Source of the DNA: Purpureocillium takamizusanense
Lineage: Eukaryota > Ascomycota > Sordariomycetes > Hypocreales > Ophiocordycipitaceae
Assembly: GCF_022605165.1 (NCBI RefSeq)
Contig: NC_063072.1
Span: forward strand, 620,001 to 684,000
Direction of reading: 5' to 3'
DNA length: 64,000 nt
Shown in pieces: positions 12,473 to 25,381 of this stretch. The notes under the pieces were generated by a model. The model was not told the origin of the DNA, searched no databases, and was given only the letters and a program-made list of their open reading frames with translations. Both the position numbers and the translations under genes were made by a program. Position 1 is the first letter of the stretch. Every line of letters starts with the position of its first letter.

Positions 12473-15384
12473 CCCTCGCGGCCGCCGTGAGGTTGCTGCA
12501 GAGGGACCTCGTGCTCTGTCCAAGGTGGCTTCAGTATGAGGTGGTTAAATATGAATAAGCTCGTATGCCGTCCCATTTGTCGGGCGCGTCACCTGGCTGC
12601 TCGGGACCATCTCGATCGAGGACCAGATCGGAGAGTCGAAGCCGGTGGTTTCATCTACACTACGCGTCCAGGCAGGTGCAGGCTTCGGTGGCCTGGATGT
12701 GCGTGCAGGACATCAGGTAGACAGGATGCCGCTGCTCGCGGTCACTTCGAGAGTGCCCGTTGAGGGTAGAACTTCGCGCCCATGGACATGGCAAGCCAAT
12801 GACCGAGACTTTGGGTCAATATAGCTGCCATCTCCCAATGCGAACTCGCATCCGTATGCGCAGCGTTAGGCTTGGTGTGAACGTGCTCTACGCTGCCTTG
12901 TGGCCGTGGTGCATTGAGCAGCCTGACTCGACCCGGCCTTGGCGAATATCAAAATTGCGGATGACGAACTCCCGGCACCGCGAGCAGCCATTGCGAGTAG
13001 TCTGCGAAACGCAGCGCTGCCTGGCATCTTATCGAGCGACCACAGGTTTACGGCGGGGATCGACCTGGGCGACATAGAGTACAGGCCGCGGGCATCAGTC
13101 GAAACACATCCCTCATACCGGTGCGAGTTGTCGTGGCCATCAAGCAATCAAGGTTTGGCCCATGCGGCTGGGTTGCGACGAGCTGGCGCCTGCACTCCAT
13201 CATGGGGACTGGACGAACCGCGACCACAGACCAACCGGGGCGGGCGCACAACGCAGAACGACGTCAACACCAGGAGCCACCGTCGAAATCAAACTCGGGC
13301 GGCTGTGCCCAGTTTGGCCACCAAGATGGGTTCGTGCCAGCGTCTCAGAATGGCTTGGCTGGCCGTGCGGCGTGCGACGCTGCGGTACGCAGGCGATGCA
13401 CCCGATGAACTCTTCCGAGCAACTTAAGTTTCGACGCCTCGAAGCCAGGACCTCAGAGCCATGCGAGCGGCGACGACAGGGGTATGCATGTCAGCATACT
13501 AACAGTACTTGGGCCGGGAACCACGTCGTGCTGCGGCTTGACCAAACCTCGACGGCGCTGAGAACCAGAGCTTGGACGAGGTGATACACCGACTGTGGTC
13601 ATGTGCGAAGTACCGTCGACAGATAGGATGGCGTGGATTTGACGGAGCAGTCGATCCTGGCTGGCGGCACGGGGCGTGAGACATCAGCCGAGTCAGGGGT
13701 AGTACTAGCACGACCAGACTGGACGGCTGCGACTGAACGCGCTTTGGATGGTTTGCCTGCCCACAACAGTTGTCCCCGCAGGCGTGGCTGTCCCCGCCGT
13801 CCGGTTCAGGAACGAGACGGAGGGAAAAGGAGCAGCAGGATTGACCTGCCCGTCATCGGGTTCACGCGGCCAAGAGCCGATCGTCCGCTAGACCTGTTCG
13901 GGTTTGGGAACCCTTGGAGAGGGGGGAGGGGGCTTCACTCTCGCTGTTGCAACTTTGGCGGCGCGGGCCTCGATGGGGACGAGACTGTCGTGCGAACGCG
14001 CTGGCATGTGGCCGTGGTCGGGCGGCCCTGGCGGGCCGTGGTAGGCCTCGCTGAGAGGCTAGAGGCACCAGACAGGGTCCTAGTCAGGGGTAAGGGAGGT
14101 CTTGGATGGTGGGGTGGGAGGTGGCGGCGCCGGCTCTCGAGGAGCAGAAGGACGTGCTCCGCAACAAAAGCCCTGGTGACACACAGTGCCTTTCTCTGTC
14201 ACCTGCAGGGAGGCCCAGAGCGGGAGAGACAATCGTGTGGCGCAGGTAGCACCGGGGAACCATGGCTCGAGGCCGTGTCGAAAGGAGAGGAGGAGCAGCG
14301 GCCGGGTTAGCGGCGAGGCGGCTTTCCTGCAGCTTCCTTGAAGCTCTCCTACAGCGGCGCTGTAGACTTGTTGGCTTGACGGTTGTCGTTGCTCTCCTTT
14401 TGACAGCGACACGCAAAGCCCATGCTTGAGCTGAGTGATGGAGCAAGAGGTCGCTTGCCGGGGCTCGGTTGGCAGTCTGGACTTTGACTTGCTGCGTCCA
14501 TTGACAGACACCCATGGCGTCACCGCCGGGACAGGGCCGTTGGCCGGCTGGTCCGTCGACGAGGCGTTGGGCCTCCAGCAGGGGATCTCCTCCGCGGAGC
14601 CGCGCCGCGAGCGACAGTACTACTGTGTTCTTCGTACGTAGGAAGTTACTTGGTAAACACTAGCTTTAGTAGACGGTTCGTCACCCGCGACGTCGCACGT
14701 TTTGTTGGTAATGAATCCACATCACCTTTGTCGCAGCAGTCGCCGCAGTCGCAGCAGCGGCAGGCATCGCAGCTGTGATATCCCCGTTGGCGCAACTGTC
14801 GGGTCAGCAGGCATCTCGCCTCGCAGTCCTTCTCAGCCTGGAGGGCCGCGCCGGCCAAGGTCAAGGAGTCGGGTCCGGCAGGCTGACCAGGGACCAGAGT
14901 CACACTGTCGGGGCCGACCCCGCTGCATGACGATAGGGGCGCATTGGCGAACGAGGCTACTGCAGGAACATGGCCGGCGTGGGCTCTTGGGCAGGGTCTG
15001 GCAACTGTCTGGCTGGCGGCTGTCTGGCCCCGTCTTGTCTGGCGTTGTGTGGCGTGAGACGGTGGAGTGTCTGTGGTGTGGTGTGCTGCGGCGCGGTGCG
15101 GCGCTGACGCGATGCGGTGCGTTGCGGTGCAGTGCGGTTCATTATTAGGGCGCTGATGCCAGCATCGGGGACGTGTGCTGAACTGCGGCACTTGGTTCTC
15201 GTACCGTCCCCGCAACGTTCGATGGCCCATGGGATGTGACATGGGATCAGTCAACAGCGCTTGCGACGTCGACGAAATGAATGTATGAATGACTGAATGA
15301 TTGAGGGTATTCACAAATGAGGCCCCGGGCGGGACAATCGTGAGTGAGCGCCAGACGGCAGTCGCGTGGCTGGAGTGGATGCAG

Positions 15385-15419
15385 GTGCTGTGCTGTGCTG
15401 TGCTGTGCGGTGCGGTGCG
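15385..15419 (+). repeat. (GTGCT)4(GTGCG)3 compound microsatellite
   Basis: Four GTGCT units followed directly by three GTGCG units, a compound pentanucleotide array. The unit is shared with the array at 6795-6819. Confidence 0.9.
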
Positions 15420-17453
15420 GTGCCTTTGCCCTGGCCCTGCCTAGTGTCGTGACCTAAACGTGAAGAGATGCGAAGACGCACATTCGTTGATTCAACTGGC
15501 TCTGTTGGTCTGGTCGCCGTGGCTGTCATGAAGGAAGGAACAACTGATTCACCACGCTCGTCCGTCCCTTCCAACCGTCCTGCCTTCCAGCAATAAGGTA
15601 GGGCGTGAATGCAGCAGGCAAGGTATAGTAACGAGGAAGGTACTGCACGAGCGCATTCCCTTGGCCGTCGATCGGATCGGTACCTTAGGTACCTTGCTAA
15701 CCTGAGTACCTACATGAGGTTACAGCCCGTCACCTTGCCTGGTGTGAGATGCGCACCCTGCCCCAGCCCAGGTACCGCCTGTTACCACCACAATGCCGAA
15801 CCGGCCAGGGCAATACCGGCGTCTGTTCGTGCCTGCCTTCCTTACTGCGCCTGCAACTCCAGACGAATTCACGCTTTTGGTCCTCCGGCAGGGCGTACCT
15901 AAGTTCAGGAGCCTCGCTCCCTGTCGCACAACATCGGACCCCGCTGTCGTCAGATGTTTCTGATCTGATGCCTGCCCCTTTTCTCGCCCGTCGATCCCGT
16001 CCGCACGCCTCGTGCCCACGACCAAGTCACCCGGTCCCCGACCAAGAATGAAGCGGACGCGTCGGGTGTAACGGCGGCCCCTCGAGCGACAGGCATCCCC
16101 CAGACGCCGCGGCCTCCGGACCTCCTGCTGTGTGGCGTGGCACCCAGGCATGGCCGGGAACAAGGTCCAGACGCCCAGACGGGGGACGGCGATCGACACA
16201 GGGTCGACCACCCGCGCCCGCTCCATCGTTGTCGAGTCTGCTTCTGGTCAATTGCGGTATCGCCGCGCGAGGTGACCTGGGCAAGCCTCTGCGCTCCCCA
16301 AGGCAAACTTGGTCTGCGTCTTCGTGGCTCCCTTTCTGGAAGGCTACCATGTTGTAATACAGTGTATACGTATGTACGTACAGCAATTCGTGCTGCATGC
16401 GAAGGATACTGTGCTCTTACAGGCGCCCCAAGTTGACACGCGGTGACCATAGTGGCTACCCGAGCAGATGCCGGGAGCAACAAGTGGCAATGGCACCCAG
16501 CCCCCCGGTTCCCCATCGCGAGGTCCTTGCGCGGGTTGGGGCGTTGTCTGCAAAATCGATCCGTCAGATGCCGAATGGATCCCACGAGAACACCAACTCG
16601 TCCGTGCGTATCGTGTCCAAATGGACAAGACGCTCATCTTTCTCCCGGCAAACGCAGGGACGCGCGCCATCGGGCACACTGCAGACGCTGGCGCACGGCA
16701 AGCTTGGCCGTGCCCGGCGCGCCTTTCCGCCGGAGACGAGACGAGAGTCATGCACAAAGCGTCGACAACGACGTCTGAATCCTCTGTTCCAAAAGGAAGG
16801 GGCATGGGGGCTCGGCGGGAAAGGCGAGGGCAAGTCTAGGAGAGGGGCATTTGGGGGTCAGACAGGGGGTCTTGAGCGGTCAAGGATATCGGTCCACCCA
16901 TACCGTAGTCCGGGATCCACGATCAGGCTGCCCGTCTTAGGCCCACGGCACGCACCAGGCTCGGGCGGCTCGAAGCCGATCCAGCTGGAAGTCGTTGGGC
17001 GGTCAAGACAAGACGATGGGTCTGTGGATGACACGCACGCACAGAATGTGCGAGGACATAACGCGCAGAAAAGTACATACTCGAAGTCCGTACCGGCCCG
17101 ATACGCACAAAAGCATTGACCAGTCGACTATGAGACCCCTCGCCGTGCGGACGACGATACCTGGGACGAGGCTATGAGGCATCATCATCGGACGGCTAGG
17201 TCCAGGGGACAGTGGCTTCTGAGACGGAGTGACTTGCTGCTTGCCTTTGGAGACGTCCGGAGGTCCAAGACCGACCCGACGACTACTACCGTGCGAGGCT
17301 AGGCCCATGTATGTTCCCACTTGGTTGCAAGATGTCTGACAATGCCCGGTCGAAGAGGGCAATCAGCTTTTGTTTTTCACACCCGCGCAGCCTCGTTGGC
17401 ACTGTGCGACACTGGACGCGCGAGCTGGCTGCGCGGACATGTCGTACCTTGCA

Positions 17454-17478
17454 GCACTGCACTGCACTGCACTGCACT
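17454..17478 (+). repeat. (GCACT)5 microsatellite
   Basis: Five perfect tandem GCACT units in the gene desert. Confidence 0.9.
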
Positions 17479-17580
17479 GCGCACGCCTTGCGGAAGAGGG
17501 TGCACACCGGCCGTCACGAGAGCGTCGCTGGTTGGTGGACCCGTCCGCCGGCAGCAGCAGTAGCAGCACCAGCGAAGCCC

Positions 17581-17604
17581 GCCGCCGCCGCCGCCGCCGC
17601 CGCC
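17581..17604 (+). repeat. (GCC)8 microsatellite
   Basis: Eight perfect GCC units, preceded by a short CAG/AGC-rich stretch. It lies in sequence without a supported gene. Confidence 0.9.
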
Positions 17605-19218
17605 AAAAGACGCGACAGCAACGGTCGATTCTCACAAAAGCCTCGTTCGCCAGGGGCCGACGCGGCCACCCATCGCGATCAAGGCTTGCGGCCGTGAAGC
17701 TGACCGCACCAGTCGCTTGAAATCCATATCCCCGTCGCCGGCAACGCGGGCCTGCTTCCATCTCCTGACTACGTAACGACTTCTTACCAACATCCGGGGC
17801 GACGCGTGCTGGGCGGGCTCGACGCGGAGACCCCCAAAAACGGGCGAAGCGTCACTACGTGAGCGAGCACAACAGCAGGCAGTAGATAGGTAGCGGCTGT
17901 TTTCTCAGACCAGTCTCGAGCAGCCCGTGGCGTCTCACCCCCGGTTCCCCGTCTGCACCCGCGCCCGCCTGGCCAACGGACCAGCCAGGCGGCATCAACG
18001 CACGTCCTCGAGTGGTGGTTTTGCCGGCTCGGAGGAGGCATCAACAGCAGATGGAGAAGAAAATGCGCCCATTGAGACGCACGCACGAACGAGTACGAAG
18101 GGCGGCCAAGCACCGCGGGCTCCGTAAAGTTTCCCAAGCAGGGGGTGGCCGGAGGTGTTGGTACCAATCAGTGCACCCACCACAAACCGATTCCATTACC
18201 CATGGTCCCGACCGCAACCTACGAAGGCGTAACTAGCTAACGGGCCAACTTGTCAGGCACGGTCTCGAGCAGAGCATTCGGACAGGCTTTGCCCTCGCTC
18301 TTTAGACCTTGTTCGCGCGCAGTGCCGGAGAGCAGCAGGCGGCGGACTGTTTTGGCGCCCTTGCCCCTTTAGAAAGAGATGCTAAAAATGTACACACACA
18401 GAAACACGGTACCCATCCCACAAGCGTCGTCAGCCAGTCACAGACGGCTCCCACGCCCCAGGGTCGCTGATGGTGGTGCCCTGCTCGATGGTGCTTGGGG
18501 GAGTCGTGTGTGGTGGTGGGTTGTGGATGGGCGATAGACGGGCACCCCTCGGGTTCCGTCTCAACACTTGGTTGTCGCGAGCAGTACCTGGAGTGACCGG
18601 CGCGTTGGCGCGGGCGACGCCATCCTGGCCGGTAGCCGCCCAGTACCCCACTCGTGTGGCTCCACTGGCCAGGCGCCGGGAGGGCGGGCCACTCAGCGGT
18701 GCAGCCGCCAGCGCCGTCGTCGCCTGTCCACCAGTGGCGTGCGAGGGCGAGGCGAAGCGGGTTGCATGGGTACCTGAGGCGTTCAGGTACCCGTGTGCGT
18801 GCTCCATCGAGGCAGGCAGCCCACACCTCAGCGCCTCAGGTGCGGGCAGCTTCCCTGCTGTGACGTGAGTTGTCCCTGGCGCGGCGCGGCGGCGCCCCAG
18901 CCCAGCCCGGTCCAGTCCAGGGGAGCCCAGCCCAGCCCACCCGACTTGCACCCACTGGCCGCTGGCCAACCTGCTGCCCGCCCAGCAGCCAACCTGGGCC
19001 GGTCGGTGCGGTTAGTACCTACCCCAGCACCTTGGGTTTCTGACCTCCCAGTGTAAGGTAGGTACTTGCTGGGCGGGCGTGGTCTGGCCTGGCCTGGGCG
19101 TTGCGCTGCGGTGCCCGCCCACTCGACGGCAGCAGTTCCAGATGGAGCGTGGAGGGTTGAGGTGCGGTGCCCCGTGCTGCGCGCTGCGCTGACCCTCCAG
19201 TGCCTGAGGTGCGTTTGG

Positions 19219-19259
19219 CCCCCCTCCACTCCCCTCCCCTCCCCTCCCCCCCTTCCGCA
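19219..19259 (+). promoter_or_regulatory. CCCCT-rich tract upstream of the homeobox gene
   Basis: Tandem CCCCT/CCCTC units about 710 bases before the start codon, followed by more C/T-rich sequence to about 19450. This resembles the promoter pyrimidine tracts of other filamentous ascomycete genes. CCCCT is also the STRE core bound by Msn2-type zinc fingers. Whether any factor binds it is not known. Confidence 0.4.
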
Positions 19260-19968
19260 CCCGCAGCAGCCCGCCCACCGCGAGTTCGAGTCGGTGCGAG
19301 GGCCGCCGTCCTGTCCCGTCCCGTCCTGTCTGTCCCTTTTTGCCCACGTCTTCCCACCCGACTCCGTCCTCCTCTCCTCCGCCTCCTTCTTCTCTCCATC
19401 GCCATCCGCCATTCTGCACCACCGACCCTCCCCCCCCGGGCCTCTTTTCTTTCCTTTCACGTCACTCTCTTGTTATTCCAAAGCCATTACGGTACCCGTC
19501 ACTCCTTCCGGGACCTATACATTCATTCGGCTCGTCCCGCAGCCCAGTAATCCACGCCGCCAATTCTCGAATTCGACCACACACGGCCGACCGACACTCA
19601 CGACGTCGCTGCGCATCTTGTTCCTTGTCCTCTCCTTTGGACCAGGACCGACACTCATTTCCCACCCTCGAGCTCAATCCAACTTTGCTACTTTCCCTAT
19701 TCTTACCTTGCCTTTGGACAGTCTTCGGCGTGCTTGCATCCTGCTCCTCCGTTCACCGCGCTGGCCCACAAACCACATTTCGGACGTTCGATCCAACCGC
19801 GAGACCGTCGACCGTTGCACCTACCCACCCCCCGCAGGCGTTGGCTCAACGACCACTCGAGGCACCCGAGGCGCACGTCCGCCTCTGCTGTGCTGAGATT
19901 TCAAGATCAGGGTCCGCGCCCCGTGGGAGGACATTCGTTGTTGAGTGACTGGTCAGCATCGCTGAGCA

Positions 19969-21945
19969 ATGGCAACCGAGATCGAGCAGCCCATGGCCCT
20001 TGGCCGGGGGGGATCGATTCCCAGCGCCGGCACGACGCCGACCTCTGCCACGGCCACGACCCCCAACGCGCACATGAAGCAGTCCCCAACCCAATCCATC
20101 TCGAGCGCCAGCGGCCAGTCATCCGCCTCGAAGCGCCCTCCGCGAAAGAGCACCTTGACTCAGCAGCAAAAGAACCAAAAGCGGCAGAGGGCCACGCAAG
20201 ATCAGCTAGGCGTTCTCGAGGTTGAGTTCAACAAGAATCCGACGCCGACCGCTAATGTCCGGGAGAGGATCGCGGAGCAGATCAATATGACTGAGAGATC
20301 CGTTCAGATCTGGTTCCAGAACAGGTGAGCCACCTTTTTGTCACACCCTCCTGCGCGTGACGTTTCAATATCATGACTGACGCGGATTATCTCGCTAGGC
20401 GCGCCAAGATCAAGCTGCTGGCGAAGAAGAGCCTGGAGACGGGTGAAGACATCGATTCTATTCCCGAATCGATGCGAGCATATCTGGCGATGCAGGCCAT
20501 GGAGTCTGGCAAAGGTCTTGGCGGAAGCTACCTCGGCCGCACCGGACTGCTACCCTTTGGCCACGGTGGCATGCTTCTCGGCGATCAGGGCGCGCAAGGC
20601 AAAGTTTGTAAGTGGCAGACGCGACTCGCCCATTTCGAGCGCGCGAATCTGGTTCAAACTGACCCTCTCTCTAGTGATCCATCATCTGACCTGCCGGTCG
20701 CTCAGCATCGGAAAGTGGACTCGTGTCGGTCAAAACACCATGGACCTCATCATCTTCTACTCGCCCGACAAGTGCACCATGACCTACTACATTAATAGCG
20801 ACCAGGCCGGATACAAGATTGAGTACCCCTTCTCGTACATTAAGAACATCTGGCTCGAGAACAACGAGGGCGACCAGAACAAGCTTGGCGGCATCGTCAT
20901 CGAGCTCAATCGCCCTCCGCACTTCTTCATGGACTCGTCGTGTCAGACCAACGGTTTCCTCCAGGTCGGCGACTTCACTGAGGACCTGCAGGCTTCACAA
21001 TGCATGATCCATCATCTTGGCGGCAACCCCAAGGTCCTGACGAACCAATTGGCCAAGCTCGTTTCCCTCGAGTCCTTCATGAACCGCCACAACCCACTCT
21101 CCTACGGCGATCCCCACGCAATCTCGGTGTCTGCCCCGGTTTCGCCCACCGCCCGGCCGTCGTCGCAGCCCAGCTTCCCACAGGCCCACGGAGGCATGCC
21201 GCAGGATCACTGGGGCCTTGGCCAGATGCATTCGGGCATGCGCATGCCCCAGGGGCACAAGCGACAGCGCAGCCGTTCCGTGCCTGGACCGATTGACTTT
21301 GCCATGTTCCAGAGCCAACCGATGCCGTCCTTTTATATTCAGCCCCCTGGCGAGATGGGGCCCCCTCAACATAACCCCAACATCTACGCGCCTGTCCCGC
21401 AGCAGCCCAGCGGCATGGGAAGCAACCTCCGTATCGACACGCAGGCCGGCTTCGGGCTCGACATGCGGCAGTACCCGATGTCTGCCACAACGGCTTCGCC
21501 TTCGGAGTTTCCCCCGAGCCCCGGATACTTTCAGCCGGAGCCGAACATGCCTACTTCCAGCTTCGGCACGCCCTACGGCGGCGCATTCCTGTCGCCGATG
21601 GTGAACGCGGACAATGGTGGAGCCGCTGCCGTGTCGCCACTTCCCTTCGGCGGTCCGTCTGAGCCGTCCATTGTTGAACAGTCCCCGCCAATGTCGATGA
21701 TGGGCCGCCCCGGCTCTGCCGAGTTGTACACGGGTCACGAAGGCTCATGCGCCGTCTCGGAAGACGGTCACAGCCTCAACGAGATGTACTCAAAACACAC
21801 CATCAATTTGCCGATGCACACGCCGTCCCCGGGCACCTTTGTCCAGCCATCGCAGCACGGCGAACTGGACATGGACCAATTGGTGCAGTTCGATGCCGTC
21901 GACCACGCGAGCCTGTCGCCAGAGACGGTGCCCCCGACCACATGA
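19969..21945 (+). CDS. Homeobox transcription factor (candidate Htf1/Hox2-type)
   Basis: Nuclear DNA-binding regulator, 611 residues, three exons: 19969-20324, 20399-20607 and 20675-21945. Intron 1 splits the homeodomain recognition helix at WFQNR/RAKIK; both introns have canonical donors (GTGAGC, GTAAGT) and in-frame junctions. The homeodomain covers about residues 70-130, with Trp115, Phe116, Asn118 and Arg120 in the expected recognition-helix places. A second conserved block follows (about 190-320: [32 protein letters not shown]), then a long Pro/Ser/Gln/Met-rich tail typical of an activation region. A homeodomain followed by this block is what I associate with the Sordariomycete conidiation regulator Htf1/Hox2, but that orthology is from memory and should be tested. 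The very long upstream region fits a developmental regulator. Confidence 0.93.
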
Positions 21946-24900
21946 AGGCACCAAGCAGGGGGCAGCGACGCCTCCGCACCTCGTTTCACTGGCGATCAAA
22001 AGCATTCACTCCTGGGGACTTGATGCACTTCGAAGGCGTTATTGTTAGGCAGCAGCTGATACCACGGGCTTATCGAGTTTTGTCTTGTTGTTGGATGCAA
22101 AGACCACGTCGGGCACCGCTCTCTCGGCGCTCGGCTCGCACTGGGAGTAGCTTCGTCGGTCCGAACCTACCCTCCTCCTCCACCTCCTCTGGCTTCGTGC
22201 GCGCGAGCCATAACGAATTTGGCATGACGATACTTCACATCGACGACATCGGTCATGCATGTCCGGCACAGCGATCGTGCTTGTTTGTTTACCAGTACTG
22301 CTTCGCGGGATACAGTCTGTTGTTGTCGGCCCGGGACACGGGCCCGGGGCGGACCGCGAGCAAACATTGTTATCTGGTGGCCCATTGCAAATTTCTTTTC
22401 TAGCTCTTGAATGTTTCTTTGTCGATTCGTCCAGCTTCTTGTTTTTGCTGACCCATTGTCACGGGTCGTTCTGTGTCGCGCGGGCCGTGCCTAGCCACCA
22501 CGCGGCCCGCCGAGACCTAATTCTACTCATGCATATTTCTTTCTTTCTCGAGTAATAGGGCAGTTTCCGGTCTTCGCCGTCGTCACTCTGTGTTTTTCTT
22601 TCTTTTTCTTTTTCAAACTTGTGTGTGTGCGCGCGGATGACTTGGGGGGTTTTCTTGAATGGGGAAGCGAGCCCTGGAGGCTTGGCCAGGTTCACTGGGA
22701 ATTCTACGGTCGTTAATGGCGGGAGGAGCTCGGGGGAACTAGAGCAATTCATGCATGCTATTCTGCGGCCATGGGGAGTATGGGGAGTCGTCCAGGCTTC
22801 CGGAAAGGTCTTGGGGAGACTGGAAATCTATTGCGCGCCGATGGACGCCCCGAGAAGCGGGGTGTCTGGCGCTGCTTTGCCGAGAGGGATAGTACACGCC
22901 TGGCCGACTCGGACGGGGACAGCTAGCTAGCAATGGATTCCACGTCCCAAGTTTTAAGCTGCGTCTGATGTCACTGGCAACATGGGACTCCGACTCGGGA
23001 GCCGCTCATGCCGTTGATCCTTGCCCGTTCGGCATATGTGAGCGACCCGGTTTATTTCTCTGCACTGCTGGACGGAGCAGCGCACGGTTGTGTTGGGTAG
23101 GGCAACCGTAACACCCGGCACATGCATATTACATGCCTATTACGTGCGGCGAGTAACCAAGGTACGCAGTGCCCTGTTATGTATGTACGAAGTACATGGC
23201 AGGCTTGCTAGTCGCTCGAGGGCACGTGGGATCATACAATGTGAGTTATAACATGTCGCCTTGTTTCGAGTAGGCCACGCCTGCGATGGTCCTGCTGCCT
23301 TGGTACTGCATGCTTGACGGGATGCTAGGGCGGGGGGGAGGGGTGGAAGACCCTGGCAAGATGGGACTGCATCTTGGTACGATGTGTACTTACTGTACTG
23401 TACTGTACTGTACGTCCGTACGTTTGAACAAGCCCATGTGCTTATCATGCTAGACGCGCGGGAGAACCTTGAGCTTAAACAAACTCCCGGCGACAGCGGC
23501 GGCGGGTGGGCGGTGCATCTACGTAGCTACTTTAGTAGTACTACTTTATACTAGAGGTATCGGCGGGATGGCTGGGACAAAGGGAGGAGCGGGAACGGGA
23601 AACGAACGTCGCCCCGATCGAGAGCGGTGCCGCCCAAGCCTGCAAACTTAACTTAGACCTACCTACTAAGGTATCGACCGAGCATGTCTCGCGCCTCGCC
23701 CGCCCGCCCCCCGTGGCGGCAGGTGGGCACTGGATTGGGCGTGAGGGCCAAGGGCGCCAGCGCCCTGTTGGTGGTGGTGATGGTGGTGGATGCTGGCTGG
23801 CTGGCGGGCGGTCATGGTGGCTGGAACGAGGCCGAACAAAAGTTGATTGATGATGGAGAACATTAGTATGCACGCGCCTCATGGTGGTTTCTGTCGATCA
23901 GGCGTAGCAACAGGCCGCACGTACGTAGAGACGGCGGGCGCACGTGCCGCGAACTTACGAAGCACCTTGCTTTTGTATCTACTAAGTTACTATGCGCAGC
24001 ACGGGATCGGCGCAGTGCAATTGCAAACGGCGGTGCCTTTTTTTTTTCTTTTCTTGCCCTTCTAGAAGGGCGATGAGCGAGGCCCCGGTCGGCACAGTAG
24101 GTACAGTACCGAAAATAGGGGGAGGGCCGTGACGAGGCGGTGGCTTTTGAGTTTTTGGGCAACCACCAAAGAAAAAGGGGGGCGGTAGGCGGGCGGAACT
24201 ACCTTGCATACAGTAGGTGCTTGCTAATACTAGTCTGCTCATTCTGGGCAGGCAGCTGATGGGCTTGTGGCGTCAGTTTTCTGTCGCGCCAGGGGGGGAA
24301 AAGGGAAAGGGCAAGGGCAAGGGCAGGGGAACACTTTGTTGGACGGGGGGTGAACTTTGGTGGCTGTTCCTCGTCCTCCCGTATAGGAACTTTCACAGGG
24401 GGAAGGGTATACCGAGAGACAAATGCTGGGCGTGCATTATCTGGTGATGATTCTGAGGCGCCGAGGAGAGAGAAAGACGAGGACGAGTAGGGATGGGGGC
24501 CGCTTGGGTCGTCGTCGCCCAAGAAGGGTGGGAACAGAGGGCCAATTGCAGGTGGTGAAGGCGCCGAGCACCGCCCCGGGCGGACTGCGCCACGTAGGTT
24601 GCGTCTGGGGAAAGAGGGCGAAGTCGTAAGCGGCTGAGGCCCATTTTCCTCCACTGCTTCCAGGCCAGCGCCCCCCCCCCTGGCACAGCCGCCCAGTAGA
24701 GGTAAGATACAGTGGCAGCGGTCCCAGTCCAGTCCAGGTTCTTGGACGACTCGTCGTCAGCTAGCCAGCCAGCCGAACCAGGCCTGCGTGCATGCGTGCG
24801 TCTTTGCCGTGGGCCGCTTTGGTTGCAGTTGCATCCTTTCTGTCTTCATTTCCCTCCTGCTGCGCCTTGGCTTCATTCTGTCATTCTTGAGCCGTGCGTG

Positions 24901-25381
24901 CGACGTCCGTCGTGGGTGCAGATCGCCGTGTCCCGCTGCGCCGTCCGTTTCCCACCTCTGATCTGTCGATCGCTTCAAGACCACCCCCGGGCGATTGCGC
25001 CGCGCCGCTGCTTTCGCTTACCAGCCTGCGCCGGCTATCCTCCCTTGCTTCCCCCCCTCCGGGCCGTCATTTTCGCAATTTGGAATCAGTACATACAATT
25101 ACGAGCATAGTTTTCGAACAAGCACATGCGCGGGTGACAGCAGCAAGTACAAGGCTTACCCGGACGAGAGACGGAAGAGCCCGACCAGCCAGCCCTGAGA
25201 CGAACACCACCACTTAGTTACTACTATACGAGACGCGACCAACACGCCGAGAGCACGCGCACGAGGAATGCGATCCGAACGCGGGGCGTGTTTCATCCTG
25301 AGCCTGGGGGCATTCCCATGCTGAGACATACTCGGCGAGGGCGACGACGACGACGACGACTACAAACCACCCCACGACCAC
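21946..25381. other. Intergenic region of about 3.4 kb between homeobox and flippase genes
   Basis: No supported gene. The first 600 bases are likely the homeobox 3' UTR (T-rich, TTTCTTTC runs near 22545-22615). The middle holds a TACGAAGTAC motif (23186-23195) and a TACTG array. The last 700 bases are C/T-rich and probably carry the promoter and leader of the flippase gene. Confidence 0.5.
23391..23413 (+). repeat. (TACTG)4 microsatellite
   Basis: Four tandem TACTG units ending in TAC, about 200 bases after a TACGAAGTAC motif. Confidence 0.9.

Larger units (their letters stand above)
12473..19968. other. Gene desert of about 7.5 kb upstream of the homeobox gene
   Basis: No stretch shows a believable protein-coding frame: the open frames (up to about 240 codons) are Arg/Pro/Ser-rich products of GC-rich sequence with no domain and no plausible splice partners. 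It contains pentanucleotide repeats (15385-15419, 17454-17478), a GCC run (17581-17604), several GGTACCT/AGGTACC clusters (about 15680-15715), and from about 19215 a long C/T-rich stretch that is probably the promoter and leader of the homeobox gene. It is not AT-rich and does not look like decayed transposon sequence. Confidence 0.6.

Noticed and set aside
16397..17119. Open frame of 240 codons in the gene desert.
   Set aside because: Arg/Ser/Gly/Pro-rich product with no hydrophobic core or domain; such frames arise readily in GC-rich non-coding DNA.
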